Made by a program: the position numbers and the translations under genes
Source: Streptomyces albiflavescens
GTDB taxonomy: Bacteria > Actinomycetota > Actinomycetes > Streptomycetales > Streptomycetaceae
Length of the DNA stretch: 64,000 nt
Direction of reading: 5' to 3'
NCBI RefSeq assembly: GCF_014645835.1
Contig: NZ_BMMM01000006.1
Span: 419,217 to 483,216, forward strand
Shown here: one piece after another, positions 24,569 to 32,967 of the stretch
How the letters are laid out: each line of letters opens with the position of its first letter
How positions within the stretch are numbered: the first letter of the stretch is position 1
The notes under the pieces: model-generated
Told to the model about the DNA's origin: nothing
Databases searched by the model: none
Seen by the model: only the letters and a program-made list of their open reading frames with translations

Positions 24569-27438
24569 GCCCCGCCACCGCCGCCCGTGCCGGCCCGCTC
24601 ACGGCCTGCCGCCTGGTGCACGGCCTGCAGTGCCATTTCGATCTGCGAGGCGGGCGACTTCATGTCGGCCAGTCGCTCCCGGAGATCATTGAGCGCGGTG
24701 GACATCGACGTCGCGACCGGTATCTGCTGAGCCAGCGACTCGACACGTTGCAGGAACTCCACCCGCCCGCGGGGCGTCAGCGCCTCCTCCGAGGGCTGGA
24801 CCGGCAGCTCGTTGGCCACCTGCGAGATCACCTGGACGGTGACCTGTGAGTTGGCGGGCAGGCCGACGGCGTCGATCTTGTCGGGCAGTCCGTGCTGGGC
24901 GACCGCCTGGGCGGCGGAGAACCGGGCCGCCTCGGTGTGCGGACCGCCGGACTCGATCTGGACCGACAGGCTCCGCAGGGCGATGCCCGCCGAGTGGTTG
25001 TGATCGATGTTGGCGGCGTTCTGGTACAGGGACAGGACCCGGTCGAGGTTGGCCGAGGCCTGCTGCTGGGACATGCCGCTGCTGCTCAGCAGGTCTTCGC
25101 CGCGCTCGACCGGCCGGACGCGGCGCACGGCGTCGACACCGCCGGTCGCGCTGCGGCGCAGGTTGCTCGGGTGCAGCGGGTCGTCGGGGTGCCGGGCGCC
25201 GGTGCGCTGATCGCGCAATGAGTCGTAGTGCTGGCGTTCCAGGGCGGCCGCTCCGGCCATGTCGCCCTGACGGCGGCGTTCCGCGATCGCGTCGAGGGCC
25301 GGTGCGTGCGCCGCGTTCTGGACGTTCTTGGCGCGCCGGAGAGAGAGGCCTTCGCGAGCCGCCGCGCTCTGCTGGACGGCCCGGGTGGACGCCTGCTCGT
25401 CCCTGCGCTTCTCGGCGTTCTCGTAGCCCTCCTTGCCCGCGTCCTTCGCGGAGCCGAACTTGCCGATCGCGGAACGGGTACGCCGGCCCAGGTTGGGCGC
25501 GTTCTTGAGGACGCCCATGCCGGCCGCCTTGAATCCCTCGGCGGCCGACAGGCTCTTCCCGGAGGCCGAAGCCGCGGCGGACGCGCCCTTGACGGCAGCT
25601 CCGGCGGACATCGCCGCGGTGGCGCCGCCGGTGGCGACCGCGGCACCCACCTGGGCAGTGGTCTGCAGGGTCTTCTTCGCGAAGTCCGCGCCGACACCCA
25701 CGATGGCGTCACCGGCGTCCTTGTTGCCCATCGCCATACCGGAGAGGGCGCGCATCGCAGGCTTGGCGTAGACGCCGAGCATGACGGTCATCAGCGCGCA
25801 GGTGAGGATCTTCAGCACCCAGTTCTGGTCTCCGCCGGGCGCCAGGATGAGGGTGTCCATATAGGTGACGATCACCAGGCCGAGACTCCAGCCGGCCTGC
25901 CGGAACAGGTTGGTCAGGAACAGCTCGCCCAGTTTGATCGCCGCGACCCGGGAGGGACCGGGGAAGATGCCGAGGAGCAGATAGAACGGCGCGAAGATCA
26001 TCAGCGTGAACACGCCGAGCTTGGCCGCCAGCAGCATCGCGCAGATGAAGTACACCGACGCGTTGATGATGATGCCGCCCATGACGCTCATGGCGGCGGC
26101 GGAGATCCGTGCCGTGAAGTCGTTTCCGCTCGCGATGGAGATGACGTTCTCGTCCTCGGGCTTGACCTTGCGCTTGTCGTCCGAGAACCAGCCGGTGTCC
26201 TTGCCACCGAAGCACATGCGGAAGTTCTGGTCACCGGACTCATGACAGAGGTTGTTGCCCCACAGGTTCAGGTACGGCACCTTGTCGTCGAAGTCCCCGC
26301 CGCCCCAGATCTTGGAGCCGGACTTGGAGTCCGGGCCGACCTCGTCGTCCGTCCCGTTCCACTCGGTGATGCCGTTGACCACCTTGGCGCCGTCGTCGTC
26401 GATGTACCCGTCCGCCTTGATGCCGACGAACTGGGCGTTGAGCATCTCCGGGCCCCATTTGCTGGCCGCCTTGCCGTTGTTCCCGACCTGGCCGTACAGC
26501 CATGGCTGGTACACCAGGGGCACCCACAGCGCGTCCTGGATGCAGGAGGCGGCGCTGGCGCCGGTCTTGCTGTTGCACAGCGAGGTGTTGTCTGCGCCGC
26601 CGGTGGAGGGCAGTTCGGACAGGGACTGGAAGCCGGTGGACGTCACATCGCCCACGATGCTGTTGATCTTGCTTCCGGCCGCGGTCGGGTTGGCGTCGAA
26701 CCAGAAGAACAGTCCGGTGATCAGCAGCATCCATGAGAAGCCCTTGAGGACGGCGGTGATCCGCCCTTGGGGGCCCCAGTTCTTGACGCCCAGATAGATG
26801 CCGCCGAGTGCTCCCACCAGCCCCAGGAACGGGGTGGCGACGTCCGACATGGCCCCGGCCACGTTGGCGATGGGCGTCTGCAGGAAGCTGAACGGGTCCT
26901 TGCCGAAGCACCAGGCGATCAGCGCCATGGTGAAGGTGGCGAACGTCTTCGAGAGGTTGAAGATCATGTTCGGCACGAAGTTGATGAACCGGTTGATCGA
27001 GAAGCAACCGGGTGTCCAGCCAAAGGTGTTCCAGGTCAGCCCTGACATCCCGTATCGGTGGTACGAGGGTTTGGGGCCGTCGTACGGCTTGTTCGCCTTG
27101 GGGATGTAGGTGGCGTACTCCGACGGAGGGATGGCCGTGTCCGGCTTGTACGTGCCGAAGAAGGCTTCGAGTCCAGAGCCGCGGTTCTCCGGAAAGGTGA
27201 CGTTGAGCGGGCCGCACATCGAGATGATGTCGTCGCCGAGCGCCTGGGAGGGCGTGGCCATCGTGAACCAGAGGGTGAACGTGGACAGCACCGTCAGCAG
27301 GACGGCACCGACTCGGCGCTTGATGACACGCCGTCGGTCACGGGCCCCGCGCCCGGTGCGCCGGGCTCGCTTCGAGGCCGGGACGTCGCGGAAGGACGTC
27401 AGCCTGGTTCGGGCCTCAGCTGTCGAGGCGATGGCCAT
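24565..27438 (-). CDS. VirB6/TrbL-type polytopic channel protein with long cytoplasmic tail
   Basis: 957 residues. A signal/anchor helix (AVLLTVLSTFTLWFTMATPSQA) leads to a Cys-containing external part, then membrane segments at about 140-260 (IFNLSKTFATFTMALIAWCF, VATPFLGLVGALGGIYLGV, GFSWMLLITGLFFWF), a large Gly/Asn-rich external loop (about 265-430), and a second cluster (VMGGIIINASVYFICAMLLAA, VFTLMIFAPFYLLLGIFPG, AGWSLGLVIVTYMDTLIL, LTCALMTVMLGVYA). The last 370 residues are Ala/Arg-rich and mostly helical. The arrangement matches VirB6/TrbL/TraG-N type proteins forming the inner-membrane part of T4SS channels. ATG 27438 is preferred over GTG 27468 because a G-rich ribosome site lies directly upstream. 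Confidence 0.85.
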   Translation of the reverse strand: MAIASTAEARTRLTSFRDVPASKRARRTGRGARDRRRVIKRRVGAVLLTVLSTFTLWFTMATPSQALGDDIISMCGPLNVTFPENRGSGLEAFFGTYKPDTAIPPSEYATYIPKANKPYDGPKPSYHRYGMSGLTWNTFGWTPGCFSINRFINFVPNMIFNLSKTFATFTMALIAWCFGKDPFSFLQTPIANVAGAMSDVATPFLGLVGALGGIYLGVKNWGPQGRITAVLKGFSWMLLITGLFFWFDANPTAAGSKINSIVGDVTSTGFQSLSELPSTGGADNTSLCNSKTGASAASCIQDALWVPLVYQPWLYGQVGNNGKAASKWGPEMLNAQFVGIKADGYIDDDGAKVVNGITEWNGTDDEVGPDSKSGSKIWGGGDFDDKVPYLNLWGNNLCHESGDQNFRMCFGGKDTGWFSDDKRKVKPEDENVISIASGNDFTARISAAAMSVMGGIIINASVYFICAMLLAAKLGVFTLMIFAPFYLLLGIFPGPSRVAAIKLGELFLTNLFRQAGWSLGLVIVTYMDTLILAPGGDQNWVLKILTCALMTVMLGVYAKPAMRALSGMAMGNKDAGDAIVGVGADFAKKTLQTTAQVGAAVATGGATAAMSAGAAVKGASAAASASGKSLSAAEGFKAAGMGVLKNAPNLGRRTRSAIGKFGSAKDAGKEGYENAEKRRDEQASTRAVQQSAAAREGLSLRRAKNVQNAAHAPALDAIAERRRQGDMAGAAALERQHYDSLRDQRTGARHPDDPLHPSNLRRSATGGVDAVRRVRPVERGEDLLSSSGMSQQQASANLDRVLSLYQNAANIDHNHSAGIALRSLSVQIESGGPHTEAARFSAAQAVAQHGLPDKIDAVGLPANSQVTVQVISQVANELPVQPSEEALTPRGRVEFLQRVESLAQQIPVATSMSTALNDLRERLADMKSPASQIEMALQAVHQAAGRERAGTGGGGGA

Positions 27439-27473
27439 TCGGATCCCCCGGACTCCTAGGACTTTCACCTGAT

Positions 27474-27511
27474 GTGTATATACGCTAGAGACGTTAGCAC
27501 GCGTGTCTGAC
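27474..27511. promoter_or_regulatory. GTGTATATAC and GTGTCTGAC motifs between divergent units
   Basis: GTGTATATAC at 27474-27483 and GTGTCTGAC at 27503-27511 lie between the leftward VirB6-like operon (start 27438) and the rightward gene at about 27537. They belong to the motif family shared by the locus. Confidence 0.55.
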
Positions 27512-27536
27512 TGAACTGGCGGTGTTTCAGGGGCGC

Positions 27537-28256
27537 ATGAGACAGAGGCGACAGGGCGGGTGGGCGATGGGACACGACTCCCGTGGGCGCGGCGGTGCGC
27601 GGTCGATCCATGACGCCGCCCTCGACAATCTGCGGCGCGGCACCAAGCCCGTGCTGTTCTTCTTCGCCGCCGTGTTCGGCGTGATGGCGCTCTTCACCCT
27701 CGGCGGCTTCGTCGTGGTCAAGCAGAACATGCCGACACCGCCCGCCGGTTCCGAGGACGGGGCCGCCGCGAGCGCCTCCCCGTCCCCCGGGTCCTCGTCC
27801 TCCGGTGGCGCCGATGTTTGGCGGGACCGGCTCGTCGCGTTCCTGACCGACGCCGCGGAGGCGGAGCAAGCCGGTTCCGACCGCTGGTTCCCGGGAGCCG
27901 CCGCGGAGACGGACGGACTCACCTACACCCCGCTGTCGTCCGCCGACCCGGGCGCGGACCGGCCGGACGGCCTGGCACGCGTGTCGTACCGCGGCCTGCC
28001 CGCCGCCGACGCCAAGGCCGTCCTCGCCGCCGTGTCCCGCGACGGAAAGGTGGTGCCGTCCAGCCTGGCCGTGTCCAAGTCCTCGGGCACGGACAAGAGC
28101 TGGACGCTGAGCTTCGTCGTCAAGACACGGTCGGCGAAGGGCAAGAGCGACGGCGACTGGCTGGAGGGCGAGGCGGAGGGCTACAGCAAGCCGTCCGGCG
28201 CCACGGTGATCCTCCGCCTCATCTACTCGGAGGCGAAGCCGGGTGTCGGCGGCTGA
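27537..28256 (+). CDS. Single-pass anchored protein, VirB8/NTF2-like candidate
   Basis: 239 residues (209 if the ATG at 27567 is used). The cytoplasmic start is basic, one membrane helix follows (PVLFFFAAVFGVMALFTLGGFVVV), then a Ser/Pro linker and an external domain from about 90 (VWRDRLVAFLTDAAEAEQAG ... LSFVVKTRSAKGKSDG ... ATVILRLIYSEA). Size and helix-then-strand order parallel 23987-24568 and 28302-28892. Neither start has a perfect ribosome site; AGGGG precedes 27537. The gene is divergent from the VirB6-like operon and is followed by the lipoprotein gene 45 bases later. Confidence 0.75.
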   Translation: MRQRRQGGWAMGHDSRGRGGARSIHDAALDNLRRGTKPVLFFFAAVFGVMALFTLGGFVVVKQNMPTPPAGSEDGAAASASPSPGSSSSGGADVWRDRLVAFLTDAAEAEQAGSDRWFPGAAAETDGLTYTPLSSADPGADRPDGLARVSYRGLPAADAKAVLAAVSRDGKVVPSSLAVSKSSGTDKSWTLSFVVKTRSAKGKSDGDWLEGEAEGYSKPSGATVILRLIYSEAKPGVGG

Positions 28257-28301
28257 CCCCGTGCTCGTACGAACAGATTCTGGATGCGGAACGGAGACGG
28301 T

Positions 28302-28892
28302 GTGTTGAAGGCAACGCGAACCAAGGGTGCGGTGGTCGCCGCGGCGGCGGTGCTGGCGCTCGCCGGCTGCGGGAGCGACAGCGACGGCGGATCCGGTTCG
28401 AAGAACGGCGCGTCCTCCTCGCCGACCGTCCAGGCGGACCCTTACCTGCACGCGCCTTGGCGGATGCAGGTCGTCAACCTGCTCGACGCGTTGCGGACTC
28501 CGCAGGACGGCACCTACCGCGCCTGGATGTCGGACAGCGCCGCACACTCGTTGAGCAGCTTCGACTACACCCCGCGCAGCGCGGGCGAGCCGGGCTGGGA
28601 CGACCGGGATTACGAAGGGTCCGCCATGGTCTACCCGTCCCAGCTCAGCAAGACCGAGAAGAACGCCTTCTTCAAGGCGCTCACCCAGGACGACACGGTG
28701 ATCGCCTCCACCCTCAAGGTCACACGTGCCGAACTGATCCCCCAGAGCGAGGACAAGCAGGACTACAAGTTCGTCTTCAAGGTGAAGACCACGGGCGGCA
28801 AGTGGCTCACCGGCCGCGCCTTCGGCAGCGGCGGACTTGAGTCCGCCGGCGGCCAGGTCAAAGCCCTCAACTACGACATCCCCAAGTCCTAG
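28302..28892 (+). CDS. Lipoprotein of the secretion-like locus
   Basis: 196 residues. GTG 28302 follows GGAG at suitable spacing. A lipoprotein signal (TKGAVVAAAAVLALAGC) and a Ser/Gly linker precede an external domain (APWRMQVVNLLDALRTPQDG ... KYKFVFKVKTTGGKWLTGRAF-like strands). Its C-terminal strands resemble those of the preceding protein (both contain a VVKT/KVKTT segment), suggesting related folds. Probably co-transcribed with 27537-28256. The stop codon lies inside the left arm of the inverted repeat at 28889-29093. Confidence 0.78.
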   Translation: MLKATRTKGAVVAAAAVLALAGCGSDSDGGSGSKNGASSSPTVQADPYLHAPWRMQVVNLLDALRTPQDGTYRAWMSDSAAHSLSSFDYTPRSAGEPGWDDRDYEGSAMVYPSQLSKTEKNAFFKALTQDDTVIASTLKVTRAELIPQSEDKQDYKFVFKVKTTGGKWLTGRAFGSGGLESAGGQVKALNYDIPKS

Positions 28893-29093
28893 GGGGCTTC
28901 TGATGGATCTCCGCGGCGTCGCGACGCCCGGCACGCACTCTCGCCGCACCGGGCAAAAGCCCTAGTAGCTCCTCCCCCACGCTCGGCTTCGCTCGCGCGG
29001 GGGGACCCCCATCGAGGACTTCCGCCCGGCACGCCGAGAGCACGCACCGAACGCCGCTCCTTCTTCCACGGAGATCCATCAGAAACCCCCTAG
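28889..29093. mobile_element. MITE-like element bounded by 25-bp inverted repeats
   Basis: Arms at 28889-28913 and 29069-29093 are inverted copies with 24 of 25 bases matching. Between them lies about 155 bases including a CCCCCACGCTCGGCTTCGC/GCGGGGGG hairpin of a type common between Streptomyces genes and further inverted segments around CGCCCGGCACGC. No open frame is credible inside. It sits between convergent genes and covers the stop codon of the lipoprotein gene. It could be a small non-autonomous mobile element or a bidirectional terminator. Confidence 0.6.
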
Positions 29094-29179
29094 CCACCGT
29101 CCCGAGCCCTCAGCCGGCCCCCGGCCCCCGCGGCCGGAACCGCCGTCGCAGGCGCCCCCGCGCCCGCGACGGCGCACCC

Positions 29180-31879
29180 TCACACCCCCAGCAATGCCTG
29201 CGGCGGCACCGGATCGTCGTCCTCGCCCGCCCCGTTGGCGTCGGAGCCAGGGGAGTCCCCCGTGGCCCCGCCCTTCTTCGCCTCGATCTCCCGGCGTGCG
29301 CCCGCGGCCTCCTCGCCGAAGATCTCGGCGATGATGCGGGTCATCTTCTCCGGGTCCTTCTCCGGGTTCGTGTCGAAGATGTCGAGGACGAAGTCGTAGA
29401 TGAACTCGACTTTGACTCGGGCGAGTTTGCCGCCGCGGTCCTTGAAGACGCAGACGCCCTTCTGGCCGCCGCCCAGCGACAGGATGGTGCCGATGTTCGA
29501 GCCGTTGGCCTCGACGCCGAGGAACTCGCAGGTCTTCTCGGCCTCCTCCTTCGACGTCGTGCCGAAGGCCCAGACGCCGGTGACGAAACTGGAGTCGAAG
29601 TCGCCGGCGGACTGCGAGATCAGCCGCAGGAAGGTGTTGCGGGAGCGGCCCAGGCGCTTGATGCGGTCCACCAGGGTGCGGGCCCGGGGGTTGTCCTTGC
29701 TGGTGTGCCACTCGTCCCAGGTGATCGCCTTGGGAATCGCGGGATCGAGGGTGGCCATGATGTTCCAGGTGTTGTCCGCCATCAGACCGGAGATCACGTC
29801 CGAGAGCAGCTCGCGCTCCGACATCATCTCCGGCGGCTTGCCCGGGTCCGGCATCTGGAGCCCGAGGGTGCAGAAGATGACCGTGTAGCCGACGGGGATG
29901 CGGAAGGGCTGCGGGGCCCGGCCGAAGACCAACTGGCCGAGCTTGGTGCGGGACACCTCGCGGTAGCGGCGACCGGGAGGGCCGGAGAACTGCCGGCAGC
30001 GCTCCTGGTTGATGTTGGTGGGTGAGGGCGGCAGTTTCTCCCAGGCCTCCAGGATCTCCACCACGCGCATGAGGTACGTGGAGCCGTGGCCCTCCGCGAT
30101 GGCAGCACCGACAGCCTGGCGGATCACGTCGCCGAAGTCGCTGCCGTTCTGGCCCGCCAGCAGGTCGGGAACCAGCCGCAGCAGCGTCTCGCGCATCAGC
30201 TGCGCGGCGTCCTCCGGGGTCTCCGCCTGGGCGGCGGGGTCGAGCATGCCCGGGTCGGCGTCGTAGACGTTGACACAGATGATCTTGTCGGGGTTGAGGC
30301 CCAGTTCCTGGGCGTACTTCTTCAGGACCAGATAGTCGCCCTTCGGGTCCCACACCACCTGGGTGATGCCGCGCAGGGCGTCCTCCCAGACCGGCTTGAG
30401 ACCGCGGCTGACGGTCTTGCCGCCGCCGGGGTCGCCCGGCACGCCCTCGGTCGGAGCCAGCTGCGACTGGGTCGCGTAGAGCATGTGGTCGACGAAGACG
30501 GGCTCTGCCGGCAGTCCGCCGGCGCCGATCGTGTAGCCCTGGTACAGCCCCTCGCCGTCGCCGACCGACGGCGAGATGTGCGGCATGCCGGCGGCGAGAT
30601 AGTCCAGCGGTACGCGCCGGATGTAGTCGCTGTCGAGAGGGCGGCCGCCGGGCAGCGACTCGTAGAAGAAGAACTTCTGGTGGGTGGGCGGAGCGTCCAC
30701 CGTGTAGCCGGCCTCGCGCATGGTCCGCACGAAATCGCGGGCGTTCTCACGGAGTTCGTCCCGGTCGGTGGCGGCGATGCCGAACAGCGCGCGCATCCGG
30801 ATGAACGGAGTGCGGTGATGGTCCACCAGATACTTCATCTGGGTGGCCAGTTCACGCTTCTGATGGTAAGTCAGATCGGTGGAGACGCCCGCTTCCTTGT
30901 CGTTGAAGAACTGCTCCTCGACATTGCGCAGCGCCTTGTCCGCGTCCTTGCGGGTGTCGGCCAGCTCCTGGATCTCGAAGCCGATGGACTGCACGACGGG
31001 GAACGGCAGCGCGTCCGTACTGTGCAGCCACAGCGTGCCGGGGAAGTTCACCTCCTCGGGGCCGAGCGAGAAGGCGTACCAGAGCTGGTACGAGGTGCCG
31101 GTGACCGTCTCGTGACGCAGGCACTTGTAGTCGTACTTGCCGATCCGGCCCAGCGGCTCCCGGGTGAGTTCTCCGCCGCACAGCGCCTGCAGCTCCCCGG
31201 GCCCGTACCGCTGCGGTGTCGTCGCGGCCGGGTCGGGGGCCGGCAGGCCCGGATGAGTGAGGTGAAGCAGCAGCATCTCCGCCTCCTGCCGGCCCACCGG
31301 CTGGCAGCGCAGCGGGGATCCGGCCAGGGTGTTGCGGATGTCGCCGGCCTGGTCGTGCCACACCTCGATCTCTTCGAGCGGCGGCATCTCGTCATCGAGG
31401 TCGAGCGGCTTCCTGACCTGTTCCCACATGCGCTGCACGCGGCCCCAGGCGCCGTTGTAGGAGGCCCGGTCGCCGAGTCGCACCGCGAGGTAGACCCGCT
31501 TGATGGGCCAGGCCGCGTCGTTGATCCGGTTGCGGGTGTCGGTGAGCAGGGAGGACCAGCCGGGCGCCGGGATGCCGTGGCTCTGCGTCCGCTTGTCCAG
31601 TCGCTGTGACCAGAGGTCGGCGTTGAACGGGAATTCCGTCGTGATCAGGCGGGTCTGATGGGCCACCCCGCGGGGCAGGCCGGACAGACAGGCGTACACC
31701 TGGGCGAGTCCGGCCCGCTTGTCGAGCGGGCTCATCAGCTCCCAGCTGCGGGTGGGCACGCTCACCAGGGTGTAGGCCCCGTCCCCGTCCAGCAGGATCT
31801 TGTCGTCGAGGTAGCGGTAGCCGATACGGGACGGTGCCTGGTAGCCGTCCGGTATGAGGCGGGAGACGGCGTTCTTCAC
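29180..31879 (-). CDS. VirB4-type secretion ATPase
   Basis: 899 residues. The N-terminal half (about 1-450) is the VirB4/TrbE-like domain. The C-terminal half is a RecA-type motor: Walker A GDPGGGKT at 482-489, WDPKGDY at about 510-516, a Walker-B-like AITWDEWHTS at about 718-727 and a sensor segment LISQSAGDF at about 753-761. These features fit the VirB4 group of hexameric ATPases that energise assembly and substrate transfer in T4SS; the WDPKGDY motif is also seen in VirD4-like proteins. The ATG at 31879 follows the preceding gene's stop by 3 bases. It is the only clear motor of the locus, and no separate VirD4 or relaxase is visible. Confidence 0.9.
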   Translation of the reverse strand: MKNAVSRLIPDGYQAPSRIGYRYLDDKILLDGDGAYTLVSVPTRSWELMSPLDKRAGLAQVYACLSGLPRGVAHQTRLITTEFPFNADLWSQRLDKRTQSHGIPAPGWSSLLTDTRNRINDAAWPIKRVYLAVRLGDRASYNGAWGRVQRMWEQVRKPLDLDDEMPPLEEIEVWHDQAGDIRNTLAGSPLRCQPVGRQEAEMLLLHLTHPGLPAPDPAATTPQRYGPGELQALCGGELTREPLGRIGKYDYKCLRHETVTGTSYQLWYAFSLGPEEVNFPGTLWLHSTDALPFPVVQSIGFEIQELADTRKDADKALRNVEEQFFNDKEAGVSTDLTYHQKRELATQMKYLVDHHRTPFIRMRALFGIAATDRDELRENARDFVRTMREAGYTVDAPPTHQKFFFYESLPGGRPLDSDYIRRVPLDYLAAGMPHISPSVGDGEGLYQGYTIGAGGLPAEPVFVDHMLYATQSQLAPTEGVPGDPGGGKTVSRGLKPVWEDALRGITQVVWDPKGDYLVLKKYAQELGLNPDKIICVNVYDADPGMLDPAAQAETPEDAAQLMRETLLRLVPDLLAGQNGSDFGDVIRQAVGAAIAEGHGSTYLMRVVEILEAWEKLPPSPTNINQERCRQFSGPPGRRYREVSRTKLGQLVFGRAPQPFRIPVGYTVIFCTLGLQMPDPGKPPEMMSERELLSDVISGLMADNTWNIMATLDPAIPKAITWDEWHTSKDNPRARTLVDRIKRLGRSRNTFLRLISQSAGDFDSSFVTGVWAFGTTSKEEAEKTCEFLGVEANGSNIGTILSLGGGQKGVCVFKDRGGKLARVKVEFIYDFVLDIFDTNPEKDPEKMTRIIAEIFGEEAAGARREIEAKKGGATGDSPGSDANGAGEDDDPVPPQALLGV

Positions 31880-31882
31880 CGG

Positions 31883-32434
31883 TCAGGCCTTCCTAGCGCT
31901 GGTTGCCGGGGAGTCCTGCTCCGCGGCGGGCGGCGGTACGGGCACGGCAGCGAATCCGTTGGGCAGGGGTGTCGTGGGGGCCAGTCCGGGCAGCAGGTCG
32001 GTACGGGCCCGCCACACCACGATGCGGTACGCCGCCGCCCCGTGCCCCTTGCGGACCGGAACCCCCTTGCGGTGCACGGGATCGTCCATCCAGTCCCGTA
32101 TCAGCGCCCGGATCAGGCCGAAGATGCCGAGGTTGTGGCGCACCGGGCGGCGGGACAGAGCGACCGCGAAGATCGGCGGCACGAACAGGATGAAGAGATA
32201 GGGGATACCGACCGGGGCCTTTGTGCCGAACAGGTGCGCCACCACCTTGATGGGCGGGGCGAGGATCATGTTGTAGGCCGTGATCCACAGGACGAGGGTG
32301 AGGGCGAAGACTTTGATGTCATCGACGAACAGCCCTTCCTTCAGTGGGACGTTCGCCTTGCCGATCTTGCGAAGCGCCTTCTTGACCTTGAACGCCTCGG
32401 TGTAGTCCCGCAGTGTGACGGTCTCGTCGCTCAT
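31883..32434 (-). CDS. PrgI/TcpE-like two-helix membrane protein
   Basis: 183 residues. After a soluble start (TLRDYTEAFKVKKALRKIG) two adjacent hydrophobic helices occur at about 40-60 (VFALTLVLWITAYNMILAP) and 75-97 (IPYLFILFVPPIFAVALS), then a basic segment with HRKGVPVRKGH and a Pro-rich tail. Small proteins of this design (PrgI, TcpE, VirB3-like) sit immediately before the VirB4 gene in Gram-positive conjugation systems and anchor it to the membrane; here the spacing to the VirB4 gene is 3 bases. The family name is by design and position rather than by a diagnostic motif. Confidence 0.75.
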   Translation of the reverse strand: MSDETVTLRDYTEAFKVKKALRKIGKANVPLKEGLFVDDIKVFALTLVLWITAYNMILAPPIKVVAHLFGTKAPVGIPYLFILFVPPIFAVALSRRPVRHNLGIFGLIRALIRDWMDDPVHRKGVPVRKGHGAAAYRIVVWRARTDLLPGLAPTTPLPNGFAAVPVPPPAAEQDSPATSARKA

Positions 32435-32507
32435 CGTCCCTCACCCTCTCCGGCGGATGCTCAGCCGGCCCCGTGGACCGGATCAGGAGTCGTGACACGT
32501 GGGCCGA

Positions 32508-32801
32508 TCACGAGTTGAAGATCGGGTTCCAGACGTTGTCCTTGATGAACTTGCCGCCCTGGGTCAGCAGGGCCTCGGGGCTGTCGACGATCATGAACGT
32601 GAAGCTGCCTATCAGCAGGATGGTGGCGACGACCATCCACTTGCGCTGCGCCTGGGTGAAGAAGGCGGCGACGACCGCGAAGACGACCGTGGCGGCGAGG
32701 ATGGACTTGCCGATGGTGCTCGTCTTGGTGGTGATCTGGTTGGCGTCCGCGAGGTAGACGTGAGCGTCGGCGGGCATGGCCCGGAGCACGTGGTTGAGCA
32801 T
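32508..32801 (-). CDS. Small two-helix membrane protein, VirB2/TrbC-like candidate
   Basis: 97 residues. After about 30 residues come two hydrophobic helices (SILAATVVFAVVAAFFTQA and KWMVVATILLIGSFTFMIV) separated by a short basic turn QRK, and a C-terminal GGKFIKDNVWNPIFNS. The size, hairpin topology and place upstream of the PrgI-like and VirB4 genes fit the VirB2/TrbC pilin-like class. No long signal peptide is seen, so it may remain in the membrane. ATG 32801 follows AGGAAACAGGAC; the longer frame to 33026 has non-protein-like sequence. The shared motif lies 63 bases upstream. Confidence 0.7.
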   Translation of the reverse strand: MLNHVLRAMPADAHVYLADANQITTKTSTIGKSILAATVVFAVVAAFFTQAQRKWMVVATILLIGSFTFMIVDSPEALLTQGGKFIKDNVWNPIFNS

Positions 32802-32863
32802 GTGAGTGTCCTGTTTCCTGTCTGCAGGGCGCGTATGGGTCGACGTACTCGCGCGAACTGATC

Positions 32864-32873
32864 GTATATACAC
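32864..32873. promoter_or_regulatory. GTATATACAC motif upstream of the VirB2-like operon
   Basis: GTATATACAC (reverse strand GTGTATATAC) lies 63 bases upstream of the leftward ATG at 32801. It is identical on one strand to the site at 27474-27483. Confidence 0.55.
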
Positions 32874-32954
32874 AAGCTGGATGCGGCATGCGAATAAGCC
32901 CAGTTGGGGCCGGTTGGCCTGCTGTGGGCCGCCGTCCGCGATCTCGCTCTCTAT

Positions 32955-32962
32955 GTATAGAC
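32955..32962. promoter_or_regulatory. GTATAGAC motif
   Basis: GTATAGAC lies between the end of the TcpC-like gene (32968) and the VirB2-like operon, 91 bases from the GTATATACAC site. It is therefore a second copy in the same intergenic region. Confidence 0.45.
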
Positions 32963-32967
32963 GGTCA

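Noticed and set aside
28889..29093. CRISPR-like array suggested by repeated CGCCCGGCACGC segments
   Set aside because: There is no regular spacing of identical repeats and unique spacers; the region is one inverted-repeat element.
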